Counted from the stretch's first letter, positions 7,539-14,638 are shown. The stretch: DNA of 16,779 nt from Lachnospiraceae bacterium UBA3772 (GCA_002371025.1 DFFQ01000029.1:1-16779), one strand, 5' to 3'. The notes: generated by a model not told the origin, from the sequence alone. Translations and numbers: made by a program.

Positions 7539-9541
7539 GATAATCCTCCTTTGTAAATATCCCTTATTAGCCATGCTATAAGGAAAACCGAAAGAACTCC
7601 TGCAAAATAATAATAAAGTTCTATCATTCCTGTTGTATCACCGGATTCGATTGCGGCTTCACGGCTTAATGCCTTTATAACATCAATTTCAGAGAAGATC
7701 AGATTGTTATATCCCACTGTTCCACTATGTACATATGGAACTCCGATTCTCTTGGCAAATTCCTGAAGATTATCTTCATCGATATAAGATCTTGCACTTA
7801 CACCCTTTGATGTATCTTTAACATATCCCTTTCCAGGATAATTCATTTTACCGCCCTTACTGCATCCGTATCCGATAACGGCGCCGCCATCAACTTCTTT
7901 TTCCAGCTTCTTAAAATCCATCAGCTCTGTTCCATCTGTTGTTTCACCATCGCTGAAAATGAAAAAAATCGTACGTCTTTCGCCTTTCTTTTCATCAGAT
8001 ACATCCGCCAGCTGCTTCATTTCATCATAAATCTTGTTGATGGAAGAACCCTGAGCTGTACTGTAATTCGGCATACTTAAATCATCAAGTGCATCTCTGA
8101 TACCATTTATGTCTTTTGTATATGGCATAAGGAGCTGAGCTGAATTGTCAAAACTTACAAGAGCAAATGAACTTCCAGGAAGTGCATTTATTATAGTTTC
8201 AACATCCTTCTTAACTCCTTCCATTCTTGGAGCTTTATTATAATCTTCTGCCCACATACTTATAGTGGTATCTACAATAAGACAAACATCAAGATTGTTT
8301 GTTCTTGCATCAGAATTTTCATCGATCATCATAGGTCTTATACCAATGCATACAACACATGCAATGATGATCACAGCCATGATAACAGATACAATCTTCT
8401 GATATAATTTTTTCTTTCTAAATGTTAAAAATGCTGTCTCTATAAAGGAAACGATAACACATATAAATGTGACTCCTAAAGAGATACAAAGTACAATGAA
8501 CCATCCCGTTGGATCATCTGCAGTCTTTGTAGCAACCGCAAGTTCTGTATCTTTTATAGACTGAGCCTGAATATCATCTAATATTCTTCCCGCATCAAGC
8601 TCTGCATCCTTCTCATAGAATTTTCCACCTGCCTCTTCAACAGCTTTCTTAAACTCAGCTCTTTTTTGGGAGCCATCCTGATATTTCTTTATATCAGTTC
8701 CCGGATAAATACCAAATATTGAAACGTCATCTGCTACACACATCTGGCATGCATCTTCTAGAGATACAAGCTCTTCCTGAATATATTCAGGTTCATTGTC
8801 GGTTATAAGGATCAGTGTTCTTGTTCTATCCTCAATCATAAGTTCCGGAAAACTAAAGAGAGCTGAAGCAAGTCCTTCACCTACACATGAAGTACCTTTA
8901 ATCTCATAACCTGCTGTGGTACCCTGATCAAATGCAGAAAGAGTAGCATTTAACTCATCATATCTGTCTCTTTCACTTTCAGGGATTTCATAAGTATATT
9001 CGTATTTATCACCAAATTCTTTCTGGAAAGCTTCCTCTGCCTTAAAATATTCAGAGACAGCAGATAGCTTTTTTATCGCAAATTTGTAATCATCTGTTAC
9101 AGGAAGATAAAGAACACTTGAGGTATTAAAAAGTGTGATACCTATTCTGTCTCCATCTAATCCTTCAACTGTTTTGATAAGTTCGTCAGTAAGATCTGCT
9201 ACACCTGAATAGTTTGATGCAGAAATATCAATACAAAGCATAATATCTCTTCCGTTAAAATCATCCTTATCCGGTATAGTCTTATAAGGTCTTGCAAAAA
9301 GCAAAAGTGCTGAGAGAAGTCCTATACTTAGTCCCACAAAAAAACATACACGGAGTAATATACTCTCGATTTTTTTTGCTTTATAAAGACCAAGTTTTTT
9401 AAGTCTCTTAGTGTTTGCAGCCTTGATTCCTGACTTATCTTTTTCTTTCTTTATCCTGAAAAATATTGCCACTCCAATAGCAACAAGCATGAATACCAAT
9501 ACATAAAGGAGTGTACCAGGATTTCTAAATGTTAATACCAT
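7535..9541 (-). CDS. Membrane protein with two von Willebrand factor A domains (BatA/BatB-like fusion)
   Basis: 668 residues. Two N-terminal TMs (about 10-28 and 60-83) precede VWA domain 1 (about 98-345) with a full metal site: DISAS (105-109), GTS (216-218), ITDNE (246-250). Two more TMs (347-374, 382-402) lead to VWA domain 2 (about 415-620) with DTTIS (424-428) and FSDGET (529-534). A last TM lies at 642-660. The second site has Thr where Ser is usual, a change that can still bind Mg2+. BatA and BatB are typically separate single-VWA membrane proteins. Here the two VWA domains are in one chain. It overlaps its upstream neighbour by 10 bp and its downstream neighbour by 4 bp. It is probably the core of the MoxR-dependent membrane complex. 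Confidence 0.92.
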   Translation of the reverse strand: MVLTFRNPGTLLYVLVFMLVAIGVAIFFRIKKEKDKSGIKAANTKRLKKLGLYKAKKIESILLRVCFFVGLSIGLLSALLLFARPYKTIPDKDDFNGRDIMLCIDISASNYSGVADLTDELIKTVEGLDGDRIGITLFNTSSVLYLPVTDDYKFAIKKLSAVSEYFKAEEAFQKEFGDKYEYTYEIPESERDRYDELNATLSAFDQGTTAGYEIKGTSCVGEGLASALFSFPELMIEDRTRTLILITDNEPEYIQEELVSLEDACQMCVADDVSIFGIYPGTDIKKYQDGSQKRAEFKKAVEEAGGKFYEKDAELDAGRILDDIQAQSIKDTELAVATKTADDPTGWFIVLCISLGVTFICVIVSFIETAFLTFRKKKLYQKIVSVIMAVIIIACVVCIGIRPMMIDENSDARTNNLDVCLIVDTTISMWAEDYNKAPRMEGVKKDVETIINALPGSSFALVSFDNSAQLLMPYTKDINGIRDALDDLSMPNYSTAQGSSINKIYDEMKQLADVSDEKKGERRTIFFIFSDGETTDGTELMDFKKLEKEVDGGAVIGYGCSKGGKMNYPGKGYVKDTSKGVSARSYIDEDNLQEFAKRIGVPYVHSGTVGYNNLIFSEIDVIKALSREAAIESGDTTGMIELYYYFAGVLSVFLIAWLIRDIYKGGLS

Positions 9542-9999
9542 AATCTGATCAACTCCTTAGTATCTTTAAATGCTCTCTCTATATCCGGGTTGGCTTTTAA
9601 CGCAAATTCAGGAGCGTAATATTTTCCAATAAGCTCAGTCAACCTTGTATGATGAAGTTCTGCAATTTCAGCATACACTAAAGAACTTATCTTTTTACCA
9701 GTAGCACGGGTTGTGAATTTACGCACATCGTGACTCATTTTCTGATAGGCTGTTCTCATATTGATCCTGCCCATAAGATAATCCTGTTCTATTCTATCGA
9801 TTCTCTTTAAATACTTTGTTTTAAGCCATTCAAGACGTTTTCCGGTAAGGAACGTCTTCTTTTTAATTTTCTTTTGCTTTTTTATAATAATAGACAACAC
9901 AAATAAAAGTGCAGCTATTCCCATCAATATAAGTATTAAAGTAATCCAGAATTTTAAATTAAATCCAAATGGATCCTGTAATCCTACAGAATATTTCAT
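9532..9999 (-). CDS. One-pass membrane protein of the MoxR/DUF58 operon (DUF4381-like position)
   Basis: 155 residues. A short outside N-terminus with LQDPFGF comes just before one TM helix (about 17-40), then a very basic stretch (KKQKKIKKK) and a helical cytoplasmic domain. The QDPFG segment before the helix, the size and the position between DUF58 and VWA genes match small Bat-operon membrane proteins such as DUF4381, but I cannot confirm the family. It starts with an ATGA overlap with the DUF58 gene, with AAAGGA upstream. Its likely role is a membrane adaptor. Confidence 0.8.
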   Translation of the reverse strand: MKYSVGLQDPFGFNLKFWITLILILMGIAALLFVLSIIIKKQKKIKKKTFLTGKRLEWLKTKYLKRIDRIEQDYLMGRINMRTAYQKMSHDVRKFTTRATGKKISSLVYAEIAELHHTRLTELIGKYYAPEFALKANPDIERAFKDTKELIRLWY

Positions 10000-10877
10000 T
10001 TTTTCATTCCTTTACCAAACTTAAATAGATCTATAAGAGTATCTATTATGTCTTCTTCTCTGGAAATGCCCATATAATATGAAGGATACTGAGCAAATGT
10101 TTTTTCTATCTTTCTATCCATACCATTTCTAAGAGCAACTTCCTTATCATGAAGTTTCTTATTCATTGACAGAAGAACATCTACCTTTTTAGATGCATCC
10201 ATATCAAATGAATCATAGGATGTAAGCATTGCATCTTCTATCTTAAATACATATAGATCATTTTTAAAATTGACTCTCTTAAGAACATCTTCATTAACGC
10301 TTAACAATCCTTCTGTATCAGTGATAAGGATTATTATCAGCTTTCTTGAAAATTTTTCTGAGACTTCTTTTAAAATCTGGGCAACACTCTTACTTGCCTT
10401 ACCTTCCTCTAATCCCTTTTTAAAAGAATAAAGAAGGTTCTCCAGATGATTTGATCCTGATGAAAAAGCTGAAAGATATGTTCCCTTCTCTTTGCTATAT
10501 ACCATGGAATAACTCGCTCCCTGTTTCCCAAGGATATAAGCAGCTACACCAAATGTCATAAGTGCAATCTCATGTTTTGCTTCACCATTTGGTGTATCTC
10601 CCTGCATGGCATCTGATGTATCACAAACAAATAAAACGTCATGCTTTCTGTCCGCGAAATATCTTCTAATAAGAGTCTTTCCAGTTCTTGATGATGATTT
10701 CCAGTCAATGTCTTTAACATCATCACCGTAGTGATATTCTGCAAGATCATCAAAGTCAAGGCTCTTACCATGAGCATTTGACCTGTAATCACCATCTAAA
10801 ATATCTGAAGTTTTTCTTTTTGAACAGATTTCAACTAATCGTCTTATCCTGTCCAGATAATCATAATCTATTTTCAT
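9996..10877 (-). CDS. DUF58 domain protein
   Basis: 293 residues with no membrane segment. The DUF58 signature is plain at about residues 36-75: LDFDDLAEYHYGDDVKDIDW, then SSRTGKTLIRRYF. It leads into a VWA-like fold starting VLFVCDTSDAM (81-91), where D86 and S88 are in the metal-site positions. DUF58 proteins are standard partners of MoxR ATPases. Their biochemical role is not established. The ATG at 10877 forms an ATGA overlap with the stop of the MoxR gene, so the two should be made together. Confidence 0.93.
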   Translation of the reverse strand: MKIDYDYLDRIRRLVEICSKRKTSDILDGDYRSNAHGKSLDFDDLAEYHYGDDVKDIDWKSSSRTGKTLIRRYFADRKHDVLFVCDTSDAMQGDTPNGEAKHEIALMTFGVAAYILGKQGASYSMVYSKEKGTYLSAFSSGSNHLENLLYSFKKGLEEGKASKSVAQILKEVSEKFSRKLIIILITDTEGLLSVNEDVLKRVNFKNDLYVFKIEDAMLTSYDSFDMDASKKVDVLLSMNKKLHDKEVALRNGMDRKIEKTFAQYPSYYMGISREEDIIDTLIDLFKFGKGMKK

Positions 10878-11869
10878 GGTGCCTCTACTGAATTTACGAT
10901 TGTATCAATTACATCCTCTACTGCTACGTTATCTGCTACTGCTGAATATGTAAGTGCAAGTCTATGACGAAGGATCTGATTCTTCATAAGCTTAACATCA
11001 TCTGGAATAACATAATTTCTTCCATGGATCAAAGCTGAAGCCTTAGCTGCCTTAAGGAAGTTAATGCTGGCACGAGGGCTGGCACCTTCTCTTACATAGC
11101 TTGATACACCCTTTCTTGTTGCATCTACAATTCTTGTAATATACTGTTTGATTGAATTATCTATATATACTTTTTTTACAATCTCCTGTACCCTGTCGAT
11201 ATCTTCTATCTTAAGTACTGGATCTATCTTTCTATCAATAGCACCGCTTTCAATACGGTTTAAAATTTCAAATTCTTCTTCAGCCTTTGGATATGTGATC
11301 TTTTCTTTGATCATAAAACGGTCTGTCTGTGCTTCTGAAAGCTGATATGTACCTTCCTGCTCAATAGGGTTTTCTGTGGCAATTACCATGAAAATGTCCT
11401 GTGGCATAAGATATGTTGCTTTTCCGATGGTAACCTGTTTTTCCTGCATGGCTTCAAGCATGGCTGACTGAGTCTTTGAACTTGAACGATTTATCTCATC
11501 AAGGAGAACAAAGTTCGCAAAAACCGGTCCAAAAACAGTTTCAAATTTACCAGTATCCTGATGATATATTTCTGTACCAGTGATATCACTTGGTAAAAGA
11601 TCAGGAGTACACTGAATACGTGAGAATTTACCATTTATCGCATCCGCAAGTGATTTTGCAGCTGTTGTCTTTGCAAGACCCGGAAGTGATTCAATAAGAA
11701 TATGACCATCTGCAAGGAGAGCTGTAATAAGCGAATTTTTAAGCTGTGTCTGTCCAACAATCTTTGAATCTATATAATTATAAAGACTCTTGATTGCCCA
11801 CTGTGAGAAATCGAATTCTTCTTTAGTAAGAGAATTCTGCTGTCTCATTCCATTATTTTGTACGTCCAT
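10874..11869 (-). CDS. MoxR-family AAA+ ATPase
   Basis: 331 residues, cytoplasmic. The MoxR-type P-loop SLPGLAKTTAAK (about 61-72), Walker B VLLDEINRS (121-129), sensor 1 region ATENPIEQEGTYQLSEAQTDRF (in two parts, 164-185) and sensor 2 GASPRAS (262-268) are all intact. MoxR ATPases act as chaperones that assemble or activate VWA-containing complexes. The first gene of the operon, it is coupled to DUF58 by an ATGA overlap. The start ATG at 11869 has GGAGAAAGGA upstream. A possible -10 box lies about 50 bp upstream of the ATG. Confidence 0.95.
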   Translation of the reverse strand: MDVQNNGMRQQNSLTKEEFDFSQWAIKSLYNYIDSKIVGQTQLKNSLITALLADGHILIESLPGLAKTTAAKSLADAINGKFSRIQCTPDLLPSDITGTEIYHQDTGKFETVFGPVFANFVLLDEINRSSSKTQSAMLEAMQEKQVTIGKATYLMPQDIFMVIATENPIEQEGTYQLSEAQTDRFMIKEKITYPKAEEEFEILNRIESGAIDRKIDPVLKIEDIDRVQEIVKKVYIDNSIKQYITRIVDATRKGVSSYVREGASPRASINFLKAAKASALIHGRNYVIPDDVKLMKNQILRHRLALTYSAVADNVAVEDVIDTIVNSVEAP

Positions 11870-11918
11870 TACTATATTTTTCCTTTCTCCATTAAAAGTA
11901 TATAAGCATACATTGTAG

Positions 11919-11947
11919 ATTATACTCGTTTAGCTCTTATAATAAAA
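11919..11947 (-). promoter_or_regulatory. Possible promoter of the MoxR/VWA operon
   Basis: TATAAT (11924-11919) matches the -10 consensus. At 17-nt spacing the -35 is only TTTTAT (11947-11942), a poor match, so either the promoter is weak or it is helped by an activator. It is the best site between the AraC-gene terminator and the MoxR ATG. Confidence 0.45.
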
Positions 11948-12012
11948 TATACAAAATACTAGAATTTTTCTATTATAAATGCATAAAAAACATTTTATGT
12001 TCAGTATCTAAA

Positions 12013-12049
12013 CTAAAAAAAACAGATTTAGATTAAAAATCTAAATCTG
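12013..12049 (-). terminator. Rho-independent terminator of the AraC-type gene
   Basis: CAGATTTAGATT (minus, 12049-12038) pairs perfectly over 12 bp with AATCTAAATCTG (12034-12023) around a TTT loop, followed by eight T residues. The stop codon of the AraC-type gene (12033-12035) lies within the hairpin. Confidence 0.9.
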
Positions 12050-12371
12050 CTTCTCTTAACTGTGTTGGTGTAAGACCGGTATATTTTTTGCACTGTCTTA
12101 TAAAATATGCCTGATCATAATATCCTAATTCTTCATATATCTTATCCGTAAGATTCATTTTTAATAACCTTATGGCATGTCTCATTCTAATAGTTACTGC
12201 TGTGTTCTTCATTGAAGTTCCATATATATTATGAAAACACCTGTCAAGATATTTAAGACTGTAACCCATGCTGTCTGCAAGTTCACCCATTCTTATATTT
12301 CCCTTGTTTTCTTCTATTATTTCATGTGCTCTAAAAGCGATTTCCTTCTGAATTGATTCCTTTTTTACCAT
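12033..12371 (-). CDS. AraC-type regulator consisting of the DNA-binding domain only
   Basis: 112 residues from the ATG at 12371. This start is chosen over 12392 because GGGGAGG sits a few bases upstream of it. Nearly the whole protein is the AraC/XylS double helix-turn-helix: first HTH around IRMGELADSMGYSLKYLDRCF, second around IYEELGYYDQAYFIRQCKKY, then the family-typical TGLTPTQLRE. There is no sensory or ligand-binding domain, so it is a MarA/SoxS-size protein that would act by its own level or through a partner. Its upstream region carries two tandem copies of a CCCGGGA-TATGG motif, also present upstream of amt. Autoregulation and control of amt are plausible but inferred. Confidence 0.88.
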   Translation of the reverse strand: MVKKESIQKEIAFRAHEIIEENKGNIRMGELADSMGYSLKYLDRCFHNIYGTSMKNTAVTIRMRHAIRLLKMNLTDKIYEELGYYDQAYFIRQCKKYTGLTPTQLREADLDF

Positions 12372-12383
12372 ATTTTCCTCCCC

Positions 12384-12445
12384 ATGATCCATATTCCCGG
12401 GAATGAGCCATAGTCCCGGGGAGTGTGGTCCATTTTTATGTCAAC
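12384..12445 (-). promoter_or_regulatory. Shared regulatory block A upstream of the AraC-type gene
   Basis: Positions 12445-12402 read on the minus strand match 14560-14517 upstream of amt at 37 of 44 bases without gaps. Within block A and its extension, CCCGGGACTATGGCTCAT is followed at once by TCCCGGGAATATGGATCAT, two near-copies in tandem about 19-20 bp apart. Direct repeats at that spacing are typical of AraC-family binding sites. It ends next to the ribosome site of the AraC-type gene, where binding would block expression. Confidence 0.6.
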
Positions 12446-12459
12446 TTGAATTTTCTATT

Positions 12460-12496
12460 AAAAAAGGCGCCCACAGTTTTACCACTGTGGACGCCT
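12460..12496 (-). terminator. Terminator between amt and the AraC-type gene
   Basis: A 13-bp stem (12465-12477 / 12484-12496) with a six-base loop is followed on the minus strand by six T residues. One pair is G-U in the minus-strand RNA but A-C in the plus-strand RNA, so it favours minus-strand transcripts, that is amt. It lies 96 bp past the amt stop. If the promoter at 12517-12545 is used, this hairpin falls in the leader of the AraC-type gene and could act as an attenuator. Confidence 0.85.
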
Positions 12497-12516
12497 TTGT
12501 CCGATTAATGAAGTAA

Positions 12517-12545
12517 ATTTTATATCAGGTTAATGAATATGTCAA
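12517..12545 (-). promoter_or_regulatory. Probable promoter of the AraC-type gene with a flanking inverted repeat
   Basis: Minus strand: TTGACA (12545-12540, full match), a 17-nt spacer, TAAAAT (12522-12517, five of six). An inverted repeat TATATCAGGTTA / TAACCTGCTATA (12521-12532 / 12548-12559, one mismatch) brackets the -35 box and could be an operator. The transcript would start near 12510 and meet the hairpin at 12460-12496 before the gene. Confidence 0.55.
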
Positions 12546-12591
12546 CATAACCTGCTATATTTTTATCTTAATCCCTTTATAGGAATAAAGA

Positions 12592-14340
12592 TCATTCAAT
12601 ATCCTTAAGAGCGTTAAGGTCTTCTTCACCTGTACGTACCTTAACAACCTTCTGAACATTATATACGAAGATCTTACCATCTCCGATATGTCCAGTATAA
12701 AGAGCTTTCTTAGCTGTCTCGATAACATCATCTACCGGGATCTTACCAACGATAACTTCAACCTTAATCTTTGGAAGAAGAGTTGAATCAACAATGGTAC
12801 CACGATACTTCTCTGAAGTTCCTCTCTGTACACCTGAACCCATTACCTGATACATTGTCATACCTGTAACACCAAGTGCATTTAGTTCTCTCTTAAGCTT
12901 ATCAAATTTATTAAGACGACATACTATAGATACTTTATGAATTCCTGTATCTATGTCACCAACAGATTCCGCCTTTACAACCTTTACAGCTGCATTTACC
13001 TGAGCCTCTGTTGCTGATTCATATTCATCTTCACCAAGATCTGTGTTTTCGTTTATTTCCATTGTGTTGTCTGTTACATCAGTAATAGCAAATCCTGAAT
13101 AAGCTGATGCAAGACCATGCTCATGAATATCAAGACCATCTATTTCAACCTGTGCAGGAACTCTGAGTCCGATAGTCTTATCAATAATCTTAAAAATGAT
13201 AAACATTACGATAAGTGTATATACTACGATAGAAACAACACCTAAAGCCTGAACACCAAGCTGCTTTACACCGCCGCCATAGAAAAGACCGGCTGCTGTT
13301 CCATTTTTACCTGTTGAGAAAAGACCAACAGCGATAGTACCCCAGATACCATTTACCATATGAACTGATACTGCACCAACTGGATCGTCAATACGTGCAA
13401 CGTTATCAAAAAATTCAACACTAAGTACTACTATGATACCTGATACAAGTCCAATGAAAAATGAAGCTATTGGTGTAACTGTATCACAACCTGCTGTAAT
13501 AGCTACAAGACCAGCAAGTGCTGCATTAAGAGTCATAGAAACATCTGGCTTACCATATCTTATCCATGTAAATAACATAGCTACAACAGTTGCAACTGCT
13601 GCTGCAAGATTTGTATTCATAAATACTATTGAGGCTGTACTTGCTGCTTCTGCTGAATCCATTGCTACTGTTGAACCACCATTAAATCCAAACCAGCAGA
13701 ACCATAAGATAAATACACCAAGTGCAACAGCTGTCATATTATGACCAGGAATCGCTCTTGCTTTCTTATCTTTACCATACTTACCGATACGAGGTCCGAG
13801 AAGAGCTGCACCAAGACAAGCGATAACACCACCGACCATATGTACTGCAGTTGAACCTGCAAAATCATGGAAGCCTAAATCCGAAAGCCAGCCACCGCCC
13901 CATACCCAGTGACCGCAGATTGGATATACAAAAAGTGAGATAGCTGCTGAATATACACAATATGCTTTGAAATTTGTACGCTCTGCCATTGCACCAGACA
14001 CGATAGTTGCTGCTGTTGCACAGAATACAGTCTGGAATATCACATAGCACCAAAGTGGCATTGTCTGTGGAACAACACTGTTATCAGCTGTGTATGTTCC
14101 TCTTATTAGTGGATCTAATCTGCCAATGAACTTTCCTGTTCCGCCAAACATAAGTCCAAATCCGACTAACCAGTAACATGGTGTACCTATACAAAAGTCC
14201 ATCATATTCTTCATTAAAATGTTACCTGTATTTTTTGCTCTTGTAAGACCTGCCTCGCAAAGTGCAAAACCAGCCTGCATGAAATATACCAGTGCCGCCG
14301 CAAGAAGCGTCCATGCAACTGTCGTTGTATTAATCTCCAT
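12592..14340 (-). CDS. amt: Ammonium transporter fused to a C-terminal PII signalling domain
   Basis: 582 residues from the ATG at 14340, which has AAGGAG ten bases upstream; the in-frame ATG at 14361 lacks a site. The Amt channel (about 1-415) has 11 helices, the DFAGSTAVHMVGG signature with the first pore His (about 167) and the second pore His in VSVHMVNGIWG (about 327). A charged linker (about 415-465) leads to a full PII domain (about 468-578): ALGVTGMTMYQVMGSG, a T-loop with SEKYRG, and GHIGDGKIFVYNVQKVVKVRTGEED, the nucleotide-binding PII end motif. The T-loop position matching Tyr51 of E. coli GlnB is Val (about 517), so uridylylation there is not possible. The domain probably gates the channel by sensing ATP/ADP/2-oxoglutarate. 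Its leader has an attenuator-like structure. Confidence 0.95.
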   Translation of the reverse strand: MEINTTTVAWTLLAAALVYFMQAGFALCEAGLTRAKNTGNILMKNMMDFCIGTPCYWLVGFGLMFGGTGKFIGRLDPLIRGTYTADNSVVPQTMPLWCYVIFQTVFCATAATIVSGAMAERTNFKAYCVYSAAISLFVYPICGHWVWGGGWLSDLGFHDFAGSTAVHMVGGVIACLGAALLGPRIGKYGKDKKARAIPGHNMTAVALGVFILWFCWFGFNGGSTVAMDSAEAASTASIVFMNTNLAAAVATVVAMLFTWIRYGKPDVSMTLNAALAGLVAITAGCDTVTPIASFFIGLVSGIIVVLSVEFFDNVARIDDPVGAVSVHMVNGIWGTIAVGLFSTGKNGTAAGLFYGGGVKQLGVQALGVVSIVVYTLIVMFIIFKIIDKTIGLRVPAQVEIDGLDIHEHGLASAYSGFAITDVTDNTMEINENTDLGEDEYESATEAQVNAAVKVVKAESVGDIDTGIHKVSIVCRLNKFDKLKRELNALGVTGMTMYQVMGSGVQRGTSEKYRGTIVDSTLLPKIKVEVIVGKIPVDDVIETAKKALYTGHIGDGKIFVYNVQKVVKVRTGEEDLNALKDIE

Positions 14341-14412
14341 ATCCTTTAGTCTCCTTTTCATTAATCGCTCTAATTATGAGGATATTTTTATGGTTCGCGC
14401 ATGCCTTCGAAC

Positions 14413-14452
14413 AAAAAAATGGCGTTTACGGAAATCTCTTTCCATAAACGCC
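14413..14452 (-). terminator. Intrinsic terminator in the amt leader (attenuator)
   Basis: GGCGTTTATGGAAA (14452-14439) pairs over all 14 positions (one G-U) with TTTCCGTAAACGCC (14434-14421), closing a GAGA loop, then ATTTTTTT. It points toward amt and stands about 70 bp before the amt ATG, so transcripts must read through it to express amt. No minus-strand gene lies just upstream for it to terminate. Confidence 0.85.
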
Positions 14453-14496
14453 TTTGTTTATGTGCAAGACTTTATCATAATGAAGTCCCTCATTAT
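14443..14496 (-). ncRNA. Two hexaloop stems ahead of the amt attenuator (possible ANTAR-type antiterminator)
   Basis: Stem 1: ATAATGA/TCATTAT (14496-14490 / 14483-14477) closes the six-base loop GGGACU. After a 14-nt linker, stem 2: CATAAAC/GTTTATG (14462-14456 / 14449-14443) closes AAAGGC. Stem 2 uses the 5' arm of the terminator, so the two folds exclude each other. Twin hexaloop stems with the second overlapping a terminator is the layout recognised by ANTAR-domain proteins. Loop 2 has the expected A1 and G4; loop 1 does not. Confidence 0.5.
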
Positions 14497-14510
14497 TGTA
14501 TTTTTTTCTC

Positions 14511-14560
14511 CATAAAAATGGACCATAGTCCCGGAGGCTATGGTCCATTTTTATGTAAAC
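14511..14560. promoter_or_regulatory. Shared regulatory block B with an 18-bp perfect palindrome
   Basis: CATAAAAATGGACCATAG (14511-14528) is exactly inverted at 14538-14555 around a 9-nt loop. Read on the minus strand, 14560-14517 matches block A upstream of the AraC-type gene at 37 of 44 bases, including CCGGGACTATGG. Block A is not palindromic over the full length. This argues that the shared sequence, rather than the hairpin, is what is conserved. It is a candidate operator for amt, for the MATE gene, or both. Confidence 0.6.
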
Positions 14561-14610
14561 CAATCATTTCACCTGAACATTATTTTATCATTAAAACAAA
14601 AAATACAGTC

Positions 14611-14638
14611 TTGCACTAATACATAAATCTGCTATCAT
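14611..14638 (+). promoter_or_regulatory. Possible promoter of the MATE gene
   Basis: TTGCAC (14611-14616), a 16-nt spacer and TATCAT (14633-14638, five of six to the -10 consensus), about 100 bp before the ATG. The -35 match is weak. Confidence 0.35.

Noticed and set aside
7539..7574. Upstream ATG for the TPR protein (12 residues longer).
   Set aside because: The ATG at 7538 has AAAGGAGG at ideal spacing and an ATGA overlap with the preceding gene; the upstream one would overlap it by 40 bp.
12416..12444. TTGACA inside block A as a promoter.
   Set aside because: At 17 nt spacing the -10 position reads CCCGGG, so no -10 box exists there.
13433..13744. Plus-strand frame of 103 codons, and other frames within amt (13865-14053).
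   Set aside because: They are shadows of the amt gene, without ribosome sites or family features.
14219..14619. Two overlapping plus-strand frames across the amt start and leader.
   Set aside because: They run through the terminator and palindrome sequences, have no ribosome site, and show no protein-like composition.
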